Below, one piece after another: positions 45,094-55,556 of a stretch of 64,000 nucleotides of DNA (positions are counted from its first letter, which is position 1; the number at the start of each line of letters is the position of its first letter). Both the position numbers and the translations under genes were made by a program. Source of the DNA: Gamarada debralockiae (taxonomy: Eukaryota > Ascomycota > Leotiomycetes > Helotiales > Hyphodiscaceae); contig NXFV01001565.1 in the NCBI GenBank assembly GCA_002803225.1, positions 124,001 through 188,000 of the forward strand. Reading direction: 5' to 3'. The notes under the pieces were generated by a model, which worked only from the letters and a program-made list of their open reading frames with translations, was not told where the DNA came from and made no database searches.

Positions 45094-47860
45094 ATGACCA
45101 ACTCCTACCCTTCGGGCTCTCCGGGGGTTCCAGATTCGAGCATGCCGACTGGAGCTCCCGGTCTCATGCCACGAAGGTCCTCGTATGCTTCAGTCGTTTC
45201 CGGAGCAGCATCTGCCCTTTCACAACAATACCAACATCCTTCGAGATCTGGCGCCTTCGCCAACCTTCTCAGCCAACACCCCGACTTCAGCTACGATCCC
45301 TCCCATCAGAACCTCACCGGACACTCACGATACGATTCACGAGCTTTCGATATGGATTTCCATACAAATGGGAGCAGTCATGGCCGGTCATGGTCTGGGG
45401 GTCGAGGCGGACAATTACCAAGCTGGTCGAGTGCTTTTGGATCACTCGCAAATGGGTATGGATATGGGGGGTTCGGTGGCGGACATATGGATCATTTCTT
45501 TGTGCCATCGTATTTGAAGGATTCGAAATATGTTCAAAAACTTGAGGAAGCACATAGGGCGAAAGTGTTGGCACATAAAGATGGACCTTCAGCACATTCG
45601 TCACAGCCAGGCTCGCTCTCGACGAGTGCAAGCAGCATAAGTTTACATGCGAAGATGGTCCCCTCACATCGTGGCATGACCTACGACCTTATCGAGAAGG
45701 CACCACCTCTGGAAGATGAAGCCCTGTCTCCTTTACCCACAAGATGGAATACGCAAGACAAATTTGGGGGGTTGGAAGTTTTATCGGATGGACAAGAGGT
45801 CAAGTTCACTGGGGCGAAGTCTCCTGCCGATCGGGATCATGAGGCATGTTCTATCAGAGCAGACCATCCCATGCCCCAACAGTGTGGCATATACTATTTC
45901 GAGGTCACTATCATATCACGGAGAAGAGAAGAGTATGGCATTTGCTTCACCTTCATAAATTCTGTTTACATCAAATATCTAACCTCTCACAGAAGCTCCA
46001 TCGGTATCGGTTTCTCAAGTAAAAGCGTACCATTATCAAGATTGCCTGGATGGGAACCCGAATCTTGGGCATATCACGGAGATGATGGAAATTCATTTTG
46101 TTGCCAAACATCAGGCAAGCATTATGGCCCACCATTTACAGCAGGCGATATCATAGGATGTGGTGTGAATTTCAGAACTGGATCAGCTTTCTTCACCAAA
46201 AATGGAGATCATCTAGGTGAGTTATACTTGCTTGGTACCGAAAAAGGTGCCTTCTGAGTTTACGTAGTCCGGACTAATATGTTGTGTAGGGACGGCCTTC
46301 CGAGAGATAAAAGGGAAGCTCTTTCCCTCCGTGGGAATGAAGAAGACGGGCGAGCATATTAGAGTAAATTTTGGGCAAAGTCCATTCGTCTTTGACATAG
46401 ATGGCATGATGTCGGCAAGTAACATTCTTTTCATTCTTTGATATTCGTTCGTATTCTTTGAGCACTCGAAATATGGACTCAGGATTTGGGGCCAATCCAG
46501 GAGGATTTCGAATCGCCCCTGTTCCGCCAATCGTCATGACCATCCAACGACTCCAACAGCTCCTTTAACTCCTAGAGAAAGTTGCTGTACATCTGGAAAA
46601 TCAGAGAGCAGCTCGAGCACAACTGTTCGAATCTTTCAACGTTCCACTCCGCCACGCTTCGCAGACACGTATAAACGTTATGCGGAATTCAGGCATGGCC
46701 GAGAAGCCGTGGATTCTCTTGCACCAGTCGCTCGTCGATTAAGCATAATATCTACATCGACTAACAACTATATTCGGATACAGGACGAGAAGAAGCAGAT
46801 CCGCATGCAAATCGAGGCAACGAGCACCGCAAAACTTGCTCCAAAACTCAACGAGACTGAATTGGTCCAACAATTGGTATGTCCTGAAAGATAGTAACTG
46901 GTTTGGCACGTCTAATATTTGCAGGTCCTCCAATTCCTACAACATGACGGTTATGTCGAGACGGCGAGAGCATTTGCGGAGGAAGTCCATGCCGAAAAGC
47001 AGGCCTTGAGCTTGGATCCGAACGCTGTGATACACGGATTCGATGTGAAGGAAGACGAGGATGCTGGTCATCGCCAACGTGAGTGCACATCATGAACCTT
47101 GCCTTAAACCAAAAAATACTGACAAGAACCAAGGCATCCGCACCGCAATACTGGACGGCGACGTCGAAAAAGCTCTCAAACACACCAATGCTTACTATCC
47201 CCACGTTCTCAAAGACAACGAGCACGTCTACTTCCGCCTCAGATGCCTCAAATTCATCGAGATGACCCGTCAAGGAGCTGAAATGCTAAAACACACAAGT
47301 TCCACGACCTCAAACGGCATCAAGAAAGCCAACGGTCACAACTATTACGAAGAATACATTGACCATGGTATGGAGTTAGATGATCAAAGTCAGAACAACT
47401 GGGATAGAATGGATACTGAGGAACCGACTAATAACCAAGCGGAATATACCAAGCTGATGGAAGAGACGCTTCTCTATGGTCAAGATCTGGCGGCGGAGTT
47501 TAAGGATGATCCCAGGAGGGAGGTTAAGAAGGCGTTGGATGATGTGTTTGCGTTGATGGCGTATCCAGATCCGTTTAATTCCAAGGAGGTCTCTCATCTG
47601 TTGGATCCGAGTGGGAGAGTTGCTGTGGCCGAGGAGTTAAATTCTGCAATTTTGCGTAAGTACCTTCCCCCGTATTTCTACCTCTCTAGCTATGCTAACA
47701 GATGACAGTATCACTCGGCAAATCGTCCTCCGCCGCCCTCGAACAACTCTACCAACAGACTAGCGTCCTACTGGAAGATCTTCGAGAAGGAGGCGGTCCC
47801 GGAGCATTTGTGAATATCGACGATTACGCCAATCCGAACAGGCCATTGAGCAAGCAATAG
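45094..47860 (+). CDS. gid1: RanBPM/Gid1-like subunit of GID/CTLH ubiquitin ligase
   Basis: Seven exons (45094-45932, 45993-46216, 46290-46414, 46784-46876, 46925-47078, 47134-47655, 47709-47860) give 702 aa. After a disordered N-terminus comes a SPRY domain (IYYFEVTIISRRREESSIGI, CGVNFRTGSAFFTKNGDHLG, VNFGQSPFVFDIDGMMS), a LisH motif (LVQQLVLQFLQHDGYVETAR), a CTLH domain (IRTAILDGDVEKALKHTNAY, FRLRCLKFIEM) and a CRA region to the end. This is the layout of RanBP9 and yeast Gid1/Vid30, the scaffold of the GID E3 ligase that degrades gluconeogenic enzymes. Intron 3 (369 nt) has the donor GCAAGT, a GC-AG intron; joining there gives the expected SPRY-LisH spacing and keeps frame. A GT donor gives stops. 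Confidence 0.88.
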
Positions 47861-48756
47861 ACTTCTTCAGGGATGAACAATCTGGGTCTCGGTTTCAGCA
47901 CTCCCTTCTCATCAGTCAGGCGTTTTCAGCAGCATGTATGCATGGTGGATTGGTGTCTGGGCAGCTTCTAATATCCCTTTTCCGGCGATAGCTACAGTAG
48001 GACGGACGGATGGGTACTTTGGGGGCATGGCCTGGGCTTTAAGGGGAGGTTTGCAGGTGCGTGGACAGCTTTAGACGGATGCGGACTACTGCTATGCAGC
48101 ACTACTTACTACTACGTGTTTATAAGAACATAAATCACTCCCATGGAGATGTCAGCATTTCCCCCTCTGTGAAACACTGATATAGTCCTGGTGCTTTGGG
48201 TATATCCACCCCTCTTCTGGTAAGATACGTTGCAGTACAAATGCAGCTCTCTTGCAAAGTTCGGACTCGCTTTCGCATGATAGGCGCGATCTATTGTATA
48301 AAGCTCGCATGTTTCATTCGGCACAGCTGAAGCATATAATTATCACTGTAGTCAAGCACATGTATATGACGAGGATTATGTGTCTGCATTATTGGTATCT
48401 AGATCTCTAACCCAATCTGCTTGTGACTTCCATACCATACGGTATATATATATATATCCCATTTCCAGTTTCGAAAATTATAGTTCAAAAGAGAAAGTGG
48501 CGGATATCCCATACCAAAACTCCTGAATCAGTTCCTGTCGTAGAATCTCCTTACGCCAAGAAAATGCTACAAATACAGATATTCCCCCCCCCCCTCCCCC
48601 CCAATCCTCCTTCAAGTCAAAGGCCCCGTACGTCATTCCATGCTACGGTCCGTCGAATCGAATTACTCAAACACAGCCGCTCGCTCCGCTTTCATCTCAT
48701 CGCATATCGTCATCATTTCCTCCACTCCCAATCTCGTTTTCGGATGAATACTTCGA
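47861..48756. other. Intergenic with simple repeats
   Basis: About 900 bp between convergent genes. A short TA microsatellite lies at about 48443-48456 and a C homopolymer, broken by one T, at about 48584-48602. No gene was seen. Confidence 0.5.
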
Positions 48757-49032
48757 TCAAATAGCAACACCCTCCATTTCCCGCATCAGCACAGCCATCT
48801 GCGCCCGTTTCGCCGCTTCCGCAACGAGGTTGAAATCTCGTAGGAACGGTGACGTATCTTGCCTTTGTTGTGGTGCTGGTACTTGTACGGCGGGCTGTTG
48901 TTGTGGTGCGGACGTTGGACCGCTGGATGATGAGGAAGTTGAGGATGAGGACGGCGCTTGGGAGAAGTAGGAGTGTTGTGTTTGTGGGTGGGAGGGCCCG
49001 TTTAGGGAGGGTGAGGAGAGGGGAGCTTCCAT
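48757..49032 (-). CDS. Small protein with conserved-looking helical C-terminus
   Basis: A 91-aa frame from ATG 49032. The first two thirds are Ser/Pro/Gln-rich and disordered. The last 30 residues form a compact amphipathic helix (FLRDFNLVAEAAKRAQMAVL) and end MREMEGVAI. The contrast of a disordered linker with a well formed helix suggests a short peptide module, perhaps for binding a partner. I do not recognise a named family. The frame stays open upstream to 49521 but that part is low complexity and rich in Ser and Thr with no protein-like pattern, so I chose the internal ATG. It could still be a longer protein or a spliced one. Confidence 0.5.
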   Translation of the reverse strand: MEAPLSSPSLNGPSHPQTQHSYFSQAPSSSSTSSSSSGPTSAPQQQPAVQVPAPQQRQDTSPFLRDFNLVAEAAKRAQMAVLMREMEGVAI

Positions 49033-49945
49033 TTTACTTTTTTGGGATGGTCTCGTACGGCGAGACTTGACGTTAGAAGGTTGGCAGAGGACGAATAAGT
49101 TGCACGTTGCGGGTGTGTTGGAGAGTGGGAGAGTGAGGTAAGTGAGGTTGTTGATGATGGAGAAAGTGGTTCGAGGCCGGGAGGAGTGCGCCGAAGGGAG
49201 GTTTTGGTTGCCGCCGAGGCGCAATGGGGATATCGGATAGCCTGACAAGACACCGGAGCGTCTCGAGTAGGCTAAATGGCTGATAGTCGGTAGCGGTGAT
49301 CTCCCTGCGACTGCTCGGATGAAAATTCTCTCCCAAATAAATCTCAAAAACGAGGCAGACGATGTTACAAGACGCAGGAATAATTTGTAGGCAGAAGTGC
49401 TGTCATCAACACAGATGAAAGAAGATGGTGTGGTACATAAGGAGCCACAGCGAGGGATGAATGCAGCCCGCCCTCCAACCCAAACCCTGATGTCTTTCGC
49501 CTCCAAAGGCCGAGGATGCAAGATCCCCGGCTATCTGCGAATGATGACTCGAGATCGCTCTAAACCCCCCGTACCCCACGTCTCCAGCTGAAACTAAAGC
49601 ATGAGATTTGCTCGATTCGGTGGATCAATCAGCGAGAGATGTAGCGATCGCTGTAGACTCCTTTTCTTTGTGTGGGAATTAGGAGTGACAGAATGGGAGG
49701 GAGTTGATGAGTTTATCGAGAAATAGAATAAAGAACTGTTGATGACGGTGTTGGGCCGGAGGAGTGTCGGCAAGAAGGCACCTTCTTCACCCCCACAATG
49801 CCTCTGAAATTTAGGCGAAGTTCCTCCGCTCGGCGACGGGGGTTGTTTCGTAGACTAGTCGCGTATCAAATTCCGGCGCAGCGACCTGCAGAGTAGACGC
49901 GCTGAACAGATTCACGAATCATATCTTCTCCACTTTCTACCTCCA
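49033..49945. promoter_or_regulatory. Divergent intergenic region small protein / metaxin
   Basis: About 0.9 kb between divergent starts, presumably with both promoters. The minus-strand frame that remains open through half of it is likely non-coding leader. No known motif was identified. Confidence 0.4.
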
Positions 49946-50978
49946 ATGCCGCCAAAAGAATCAGAAGAAGAAGAGGACACTTCCCAGTCTTCATCATTTA
50001 CTCGCCAGACCCGGAAAGTGCGGGATTTCTTCTCCATTCCTGCACCGGTAAAGAAGCTGTTCGACCAAGTCCCAATTAAAACCTACCCTCCCAATGATCT
50101 GCCACAACGGGCACCGAAGCCCTCGAGAATCCCGAGTCTGTATGTGTTTGCCCATGCAAGAGATGCGGCTGCTGGGAGGCCGTCTTTCAACCCGAGTTGC
50201 TTGAAATGGCAGGTTAGTGGGAGGAGATGCCGAGTGGGATGTGTACATGCAAGCTCTAATGGTGCTTTAGACCTTTTTGAATATTGCCGGCATCGATCAT
50301 CGTCTTGTTCCCTCGAATAACCATGCTTCACCTACGGGTGTTTTGCCCTTCTTACTACCTTCTGCGTCTTCCTCAACCGCCTCACAAGAATCTCCACCTG
50401 TACCTTCTAATAAGTTTGTGAAATACGCTACTGAACATGGAGGCAGAGTGGAAGAGTCTCCGAGCATGCGCTATGAAGCATATCAGTCCCTTCTAGATCA
50501 TCGAATACGAAATGCATGGGTATGTCCAGCCCTCCAGTGGCTCCAGAGACCAACATTCTAACATCTGCAGTTATACACCCTCTACCTCGAGCCGTTAAAC
50601 TTCTCCGCAGTCGCCTATCCCCTCTACATCTCATCCACCTCCTCAAATCCGCTCGTACGAGCCTCAATAGCACACCAACTTCGCGCAGCGGCAGAAGCGG
50701 AACTTCTGAAACATACTTCAATCATAGACACAGACGACCTCTACAGCGAAGCGGACAAGGCGTTTGAAGCCCTCTCCATACTACTTGGAGAAGATTCTTG
50801 GTTCTTTGGGAATGAGAAGCCAGCATTGTTTGATGCAAGTGTTTTTGCCTATACCCAATTATTGCTGGATGATGGCTTGGGCTGGAAGGAGAAGAAGCTA
50901 TGTAGGGCATTAGGAAGGAGAGAGAACCTTGTACAACATCGGGAGAGGTTGCTTGTAAGATATTATGGTGGATCGTGA
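49946..50978 (+). CDS. Metaxin-like mitochondrial outer-membrane sorting protein
   Basis: Three exons (49946-50212, 50271-50519, 50571-50978) give 307 aa. The protein has a charged N-terminus, then a thioredoxin-like N-domain (PSLYVFAHARDAAAGRPSFN, LKWQTFLNIAGIDHRLVPSN, GVLPFLLPS), and a GST-C-like helical domain ending DSWFFGNEKPALFDASVFAY. This is the metaxin layout (GST_N_4/GST_C_6), used by Sam35/Sam37-type subunits of the sorting and assembly machinery that inserts beta-barrels in the mitochondrial outer membrane. There is no clear C-terminal membrane anchor, more like metaxin-2/Sam35 than Sam37. Both introns (58 and 51 nt) have standard ends and keep frame. Confidence 0.85.
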
Positions 50979-52115
50979 TTGTACGAATTACGAAGACAGG
51001 AAGGAAGTTCAATAGAGGAAATGAGCTGTGGCACAGATCTCTTCTCATCAGGCACTTCTCCAAAGTCTATGTGGTCCAGGAACACGGTGGCAAAGTTATT
51101 CTTCTCCCGAGAACATGTCATTTCTTGCAGGCACACGCAATGTCCAAGCTTTCGGATCCAATGAAGACGAATTTGGTACTCTCGTCTGAACAGCTACTCA
51201 CCCAGACCCATCCGAACTCAGAGAAGATCTTGACAAGCTCAAGGATTCGCAATAGGCTCTAAATATAAGCTTAATCCCAATCTGGAGATGGTGGTTGATC
51301 TAACGTCCGTCCCTGGCTGGCGAGAAACCCACCGTGCCGAGAAAAATGATAGGTACTTTGACTTTAAGCATCTCAAAATCTTCGTACACATCGATATCTC
51401 CCATATTTTTGTATAAGACGTGTTCCATGGCTACCCCTAAACACTCTGAAAATGCCCTACTAGAAAATTACATTTACATCGTTGCCCTCGCGCCTAATTT
51501 GCGGAAAGGCTCCGTTTATAGTATAATAGAGGTCCTTCACCACAGCTCCACTATCGAGCTCTTATTACTCCTAATACTTATAAAAGGGACTTACCTAAAC
51601 TTTAGGGCCTCACGACTATGCTAGAAATGATCATTAGTCTTGTGGCTGCTTTGGCACGCAAATTCATGCAAGGTCGCCATGCGGGTTTGTACCTCTAATT
51701 GAAACGACGACGTACGTATAATAATTACGATCACGTGGATATAATTTTTATTAGCTTATGTAATTATTTGGTAAGCTTCTACTGTAGTGCTTGTGGCTGC
51801 TCACACCTGGTGCTCATGACTCTGGCTGACGCAAGCCAAAACTGCACTGATAGCCGCCACGCTATCATAGAAGATGCTGGAAGTCCAGTGGCAACATTAG
51901 ACCACTATAAAGGCACATGCTCCCCTTGACCCTCTATGAAATAGAGAAGAAAAGAAATAATATTATATATTAGAAGAAGTGAAGCCAACTATTAAGTACT
52001 TACCTCAGTCTAAGCTTTCTAAATAGCTTATGTCGTCTTGATGTCAATAGAGCTCCTTCAACATCTAAACGTGATACTTCTCCCCGAGGATTGCTCGTAG
52101 GCTCTTTTGTGCCTT
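50979..52115. other. AT-rich desert with possible LTR fragment
   Basis: No gene is supported. From about 51.3 kb the base composition becomes clearly AT-rich, unlike the housekeeping block. Around 51.78-51.98 kb a segment contains a TATA-like CTATAAAGGC followed by a short leader and AT-rich end. This is reminiscent of an LTR, but I find no terminal repeats or target duplication, so it is only a suggestion. Confidence 0.4.
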
Positions 52116-52329
52116 TCATTGCCTTTTTTTTTTAGTCCCAGTATCTAAATCCTGAAGAATTTCCCGCAAACTTTGGTACCTTGGATGATTAGGTCCAATG
52201 ACCTTCTCATATCCTGTAAGAGCCTTTGAGTACATAATCCTAGCCTTTGCAAAACTGGCTTGACATTGGAAGAGAGAGCCGAGACACCAAAATGTGTTGA
52301 GCGCAGGGATATAAGTCGTGATACTATCT

Positions 52330-52930
52330 GTACCGAGCGCCTTCTCGTAGCCTTGCAGCGCCCGCTCATACATCTGCTCAGCCAAAGCGAGCTTGCCTTG
52401 GTTCTGGTAAAGGTTGCCTAGGTTATGGACTGTGTCGAGCGTCGACGTATGCTCTGCACCAAGCGCCTTCTCGGTACCTTGCAGCGCCCGCTCATACATC
52501 TGCTCAGCCAAAGCGAGCTTGCCTTGGTCTTGGTAAAGGATGCCTAGGTTATTGACTATAGTGAGCGTCGACGTGTGCTCTGCACCAAGCGCCTTCTCGT
52601 TACCTCGCAGTGCCCGCTCATACATCTGCTCAGCCAAAGCGAGCTTGCCCTGGTCCCGGTAAAGGTTGCCTAGGTTATGGACTGTGTCGAGCGTCGACGT
52701 ATGCTCTGCACCGAGCGCCTTCTCGGTACCTTGCAGCGCCCGCTCATACATCTGCTCAGCCAAAGCGAGCTTGCCTTGGTCTTGGTAAAGGATGCCTAGG
52801 TTATTGACTATAGTGAGCGTCGACGTGTGCTCTGCACCAAGCGCCTTCTCGTTACCTCGCAGTGCCCGCTCATACATCTGCTCAGCCAAAGCGAGCTTGC
52901 CCTGGTCCCGGTAGAGGTTGCCTAACTGTT
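52330..52930 (-). repeat. Near-identical 126-bp TPR-coding tandem repeats
   Basis: Five units with a strict 126-bp spacing, judged from the core GKLALAEQMYERAL (plus-strand core GCCAAAGCGA at 52381, 52507, 52633, 52759 and 52885). Each encodes a 42-residue TPR of the kind found in NB-ARC-TPR proteins. The units alternate in two types, RGNEKALGAEHTSTLTIVNN and QGTEKALGAEHTSTLDTVHN, so a 252-bp dimer has been duplicated with only a few base changes. One more diverged TPR follows at the C-terminal end. Confidence 0.92.
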
Positions 52931-53465
52931 GATATGCCCATTCCATACCATTGTCTCTAACCAAGCCGTTTAGCATAACATAAGAACATCTGGCAGCGTG
53001 CTGGAGAAGCCGTCGCTGCGTTAGCCACGGCCGAATAGCCTGCTCTCTCGGAACATGTAATCCTACAAACTTCGCAGCTGTTCTAGCTAGATCGTGATCC
53101 CACTCTTGGTTCAAGACGTGAACTGTCCACGAGTGAACACATCCATGAATGCTATACCCGCTTGATTCGATCCGTTCCTGGGAAGACTTGTCGACCTCTA
53201 CTAGCCCGTAGTCACTTAATACCCGTACCGCGCCGTGGAAGCTTAATTCATCTTTAACAAGCTCTCGTATCCAGTCTGGATCCATGGAATTGCTGTGTCG
53301 AAGAAGCTCGAACCAAAGATCCTGGTTATCAAAGTATGCCCACAGGCGAAGAAGCTTAGCTGAAAGCCCATTCCGCTGTTCGACGTGGTCAAATGAAAGC
53401 TGCCATGTAGAGTAAAGCGTTCGGTCTTCGTACGAGTTTAGCTCAGGGCTCGTCTTCTGGAGTTT

Positions 53466-53734
53466 CGCCCTGTTGGAATGAGTAATCAGGTGACTCTGGT
53501 TCTAGGCAGATAGTGCTGCCTGGTGAGTCACATGGTGTCACATGGTGTCATGTGTCATAGGATCACTTGATCGGTGTGACGTGTTCTATGAGTCATAGGG
53601 AGGATTCCTGTCTATAAGTACAGACTACTGTACTTGGTTTGTTCATTAGTATCTCCAGTATCTTCATACCTTAATAATCCAACCACATTTTCCTACTCTT
53701 TTCGTCCATCACGTGACCATATTGCAAGACGCCC
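53466..53734 (+). mobile_element. Solo LTR with 5-bp target duplication, in NLR exon
   Basis: The element (53471-53729, 259 bp) begins TGTTGGAATGAG and ends ATATTGCAAGA, so its ends are TGTTG and CAAGA, an inverted repeat with one mismatch to the canonical TGTTG...CAACA. It is flanked on both sides by CGCCC (53466-53470 and 53730-53734). Its start is typical of fungal retrotransposon LTRs, and a TATA-like CTATAAGTAC lies at about 53612. No internal retrotransposon sequence remains, so it is a solo LTR from recombination. Confidence 0.88.
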
Positions 53735-53860
53735 ATGACTCCTTATATAAGCGCAAATAGTCTAAGAGACTTATTGCCACTTGATCAAGATATGCTCCAG
53801 CCGTAACCAGTGCAAGAGGGAGTCCGTCTAACTCTTTAGTGAGCCTTAGGACATCGGGAT

Positions 53861-54131
53861 CTAATATTAAAGTCAGAGTTATTGATTCAGTAATGACCTG
53901 ATCACGTAGGCACGGCAACATAGGCAGGGCTAGGGCTTGGGTTGAGCATATATTGCTAATTGAGAGTACAGGAGAGAAGCTCTCACAAGTAACGCGTAAC
54001 GCGTAACCCTCGGAAGGTCCCGAAAGCTCGCTTGGGTCACGTGCTCCCGGCACGCGACGTCTCAGCTCTCAGAGCTGTAATACCAACCCGTTCCAACAAG
54101 AGTTATGATTATATATATAAAAAGCTCTTAC
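53861..54131 (-). other. NLR intron enlarged by a mobile element
   Basis: The donor GTAAGAGC (54131) and acceptor TTAATATTAG (53861) flank a 271-nt gap between exons ending LIDD and starting PDVLRLTK. Without the element and one flanking repeat the intron would be 47 nt and keep the branch site CTGAC, like the other introns here. With the element inside it may still splice. Confidence 0.75.
53875..54106 (+). mobile_element. LTR-like element (216 bp) inside the NLR intron
   Basis: The element (53883-54098) starts TGATTCAG and ends TTCCAACA in plus orientation, so it has TG...CA ends. The direct repeat AGAGTTAT flanks it (53875-53882 and 54099-54106). An 8-bp repeat is longer than the usual 4-6 bp of LTR elements, so it may be an unusual LTR duplication or a different element type. 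It also carries a short internal tandem repeat (AACGCGT). Confidence 0.7.
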
Positions 54132-55556
54132 CATCTATTAAGCATTCCCGTCTTGATGCGTTAGACAAAATCTTAAGACAGTCATGAACATTCTCTAGTT
54201 TACGAATTCGAATAAGATGACCGATTTTGACCTGTGATGACCGTGTTGTGATGATAATTGACCCTTGATATGATTCAGGGAGGAAGCGTCGGATATCTAC
54301 AGCCGTAGGATCTATATTTCCAGACAGCTTGGGGTTGTCGTAGTTGTCATATATCATGAGCCATCGCGTGTTATTAGGTAGACTCAGCCATGCTTTGACT
54401 GCATCTACTACGCCGTCTAAGTTTTCATTTGTATCCACGTTGCTAATCCGGCTGGCCAAGGGGTGTTCTCGTAATATTTGCCTGGCTACCTTGGCAAAGC
54501 TTTGCTTTAAAGAATTCTCGTCTTTGATGTTCAGCCAGAATATTGCCGAGTAGCTGTCCTTGTGCCGCTTTATATATGCAACACTGAGCTGCGTCTTGCC
54601 CATCCCACCTAGGCCGTGAAGAACAACCGTTCGGCGGGAGCCGTCACCGCTAAGTTTCGTGTGCATCTCCGCGAGCTCCTCCTCCCTTGCCACGAAGTGT
54701 TCGGCATCAGAGATATTCGAAAGGCTGAAGGCGACTGAGAAGTCCTCACGCTTTATCCCTGCTCTAGTCAGTAGCTTCCTACTAATCAGTTGCTTGTGAT
54801 GAGAGAGAAGAACCTACCCTTTATAGCCTTGTCAATCTCTTCTCGAAGTCGCCTTAATGCCTTCTCCCTCCCTTCGCCGTAAATGAGCGGCATATTGACA
54901 TCGAAAATGCCTAGTAACGAGTATGCTGCATCTTCTTTGCGTGTGGTCTCACGTTTTTCTGACCATGACATTCGCTCAGTAATGCTAAAGTCCGATAAAG
55001 AGCCTCCTCGTAGGGCTTTGACAGGGATTCCTGTTATCTCGCAGATATGTCCTTCTAGGGATGCCTTGGTGCCGAGTAGCTCCCCCTCTTCTGAGAAGAA
55101 TTCAACTGTAGCCGGCGCAATCAGTTCTTGAAGGGTCCAGCCTCGAGTAAACCATTTGCTTGTCCGAAATGTTGATTGCCATGGCGGCTGGTTAGACTTG
55201 ACGTCAGTATCGTAGGCAGATCTCGAAACGTCTGGCAGATAGACATAGCATTTAGCCGCATTGCGATACCAGCGAAACATAGAGTTAATAGCCTCTGCGA
55301 GCTCGGTGTTATTCGATTTGTCGATACAACAGGTGTCCACCCAAAAGTATCGCAAGCCGTCACGCCTAGCCTGTTCTCCGCAGAACCGTATCTTGCCATA
55401 ACCAGCCTTCCTCCTGCCCGTGCCATCCGTCAGATCAGCTAAAGTGACCTCCTCCGCTCCCCATCTATGCGAAAGTATGGCATATTCGGGAATGTCGTCG
55501 CCAAAGAAATCGACCAGGCTGAGCTCACTATCGTCGTTGTATTCTAGTAGACGCAT

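Larger units (their letters stand above)
52116..55556 (-). pseudogene. NOD-like receptor (HET–NB-ARC–TPR) split by an LTR
   Basis: Exons 55556-54818 and 54758-54132, an exon starting at 53860 and a downstream part 53466-52116 make one gene. The HET domain (YAILSHRWGAEEVTLADLTD, YFWVDTCCIDKSNNTELAEA, FTRGWTLQELIAP) joins an NB-ARC domain with P-loop GLGGMGKT, the DNYDNP segment in Walker B position, GSIIITTRS and LDGLPLAL, then five near-identical TPRs. Such fungal NLRs sense a cue through the repeats and act through HET to trigger incompatibility cell death. A 259-bp solo LTR lies between KESWA and KLQKTS; reading into it gives a stop after about nine codons, so the present allele encodes at most a HET–NB-ARC protein without TPRs. 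Removing LTR plus one target copy gives a continuous frame. I saw no splice pair that bypasses it. The rest of the gene looks undamaged, so the insertion is probably recent. Confidence 0.85.

Noticed and set aside
48757..49521. A longer 254-codon frame including the small helical protein
   Set aside because: The upstream 160 codons are low complexity without protein features. The internal ATG gives a tidier product, although the longer form is not excluded.
51780..51980. Possible LTR in the AT-rich stretch (TATA-like CTATAAAGGC, AT-rich end)
   Set aside because: I found no inverted TG...CA ends with a target duplication, so boundaries and identity cannot be supported.
53471..53729. LTR being spliced out as an intron of the NLR
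   Set aside because: The acceptor-like CAACAG at its edge has no donor that keeps frame; the frame reaches a stop soon after entering the element, and the one earlier GT gives a downstream stop.
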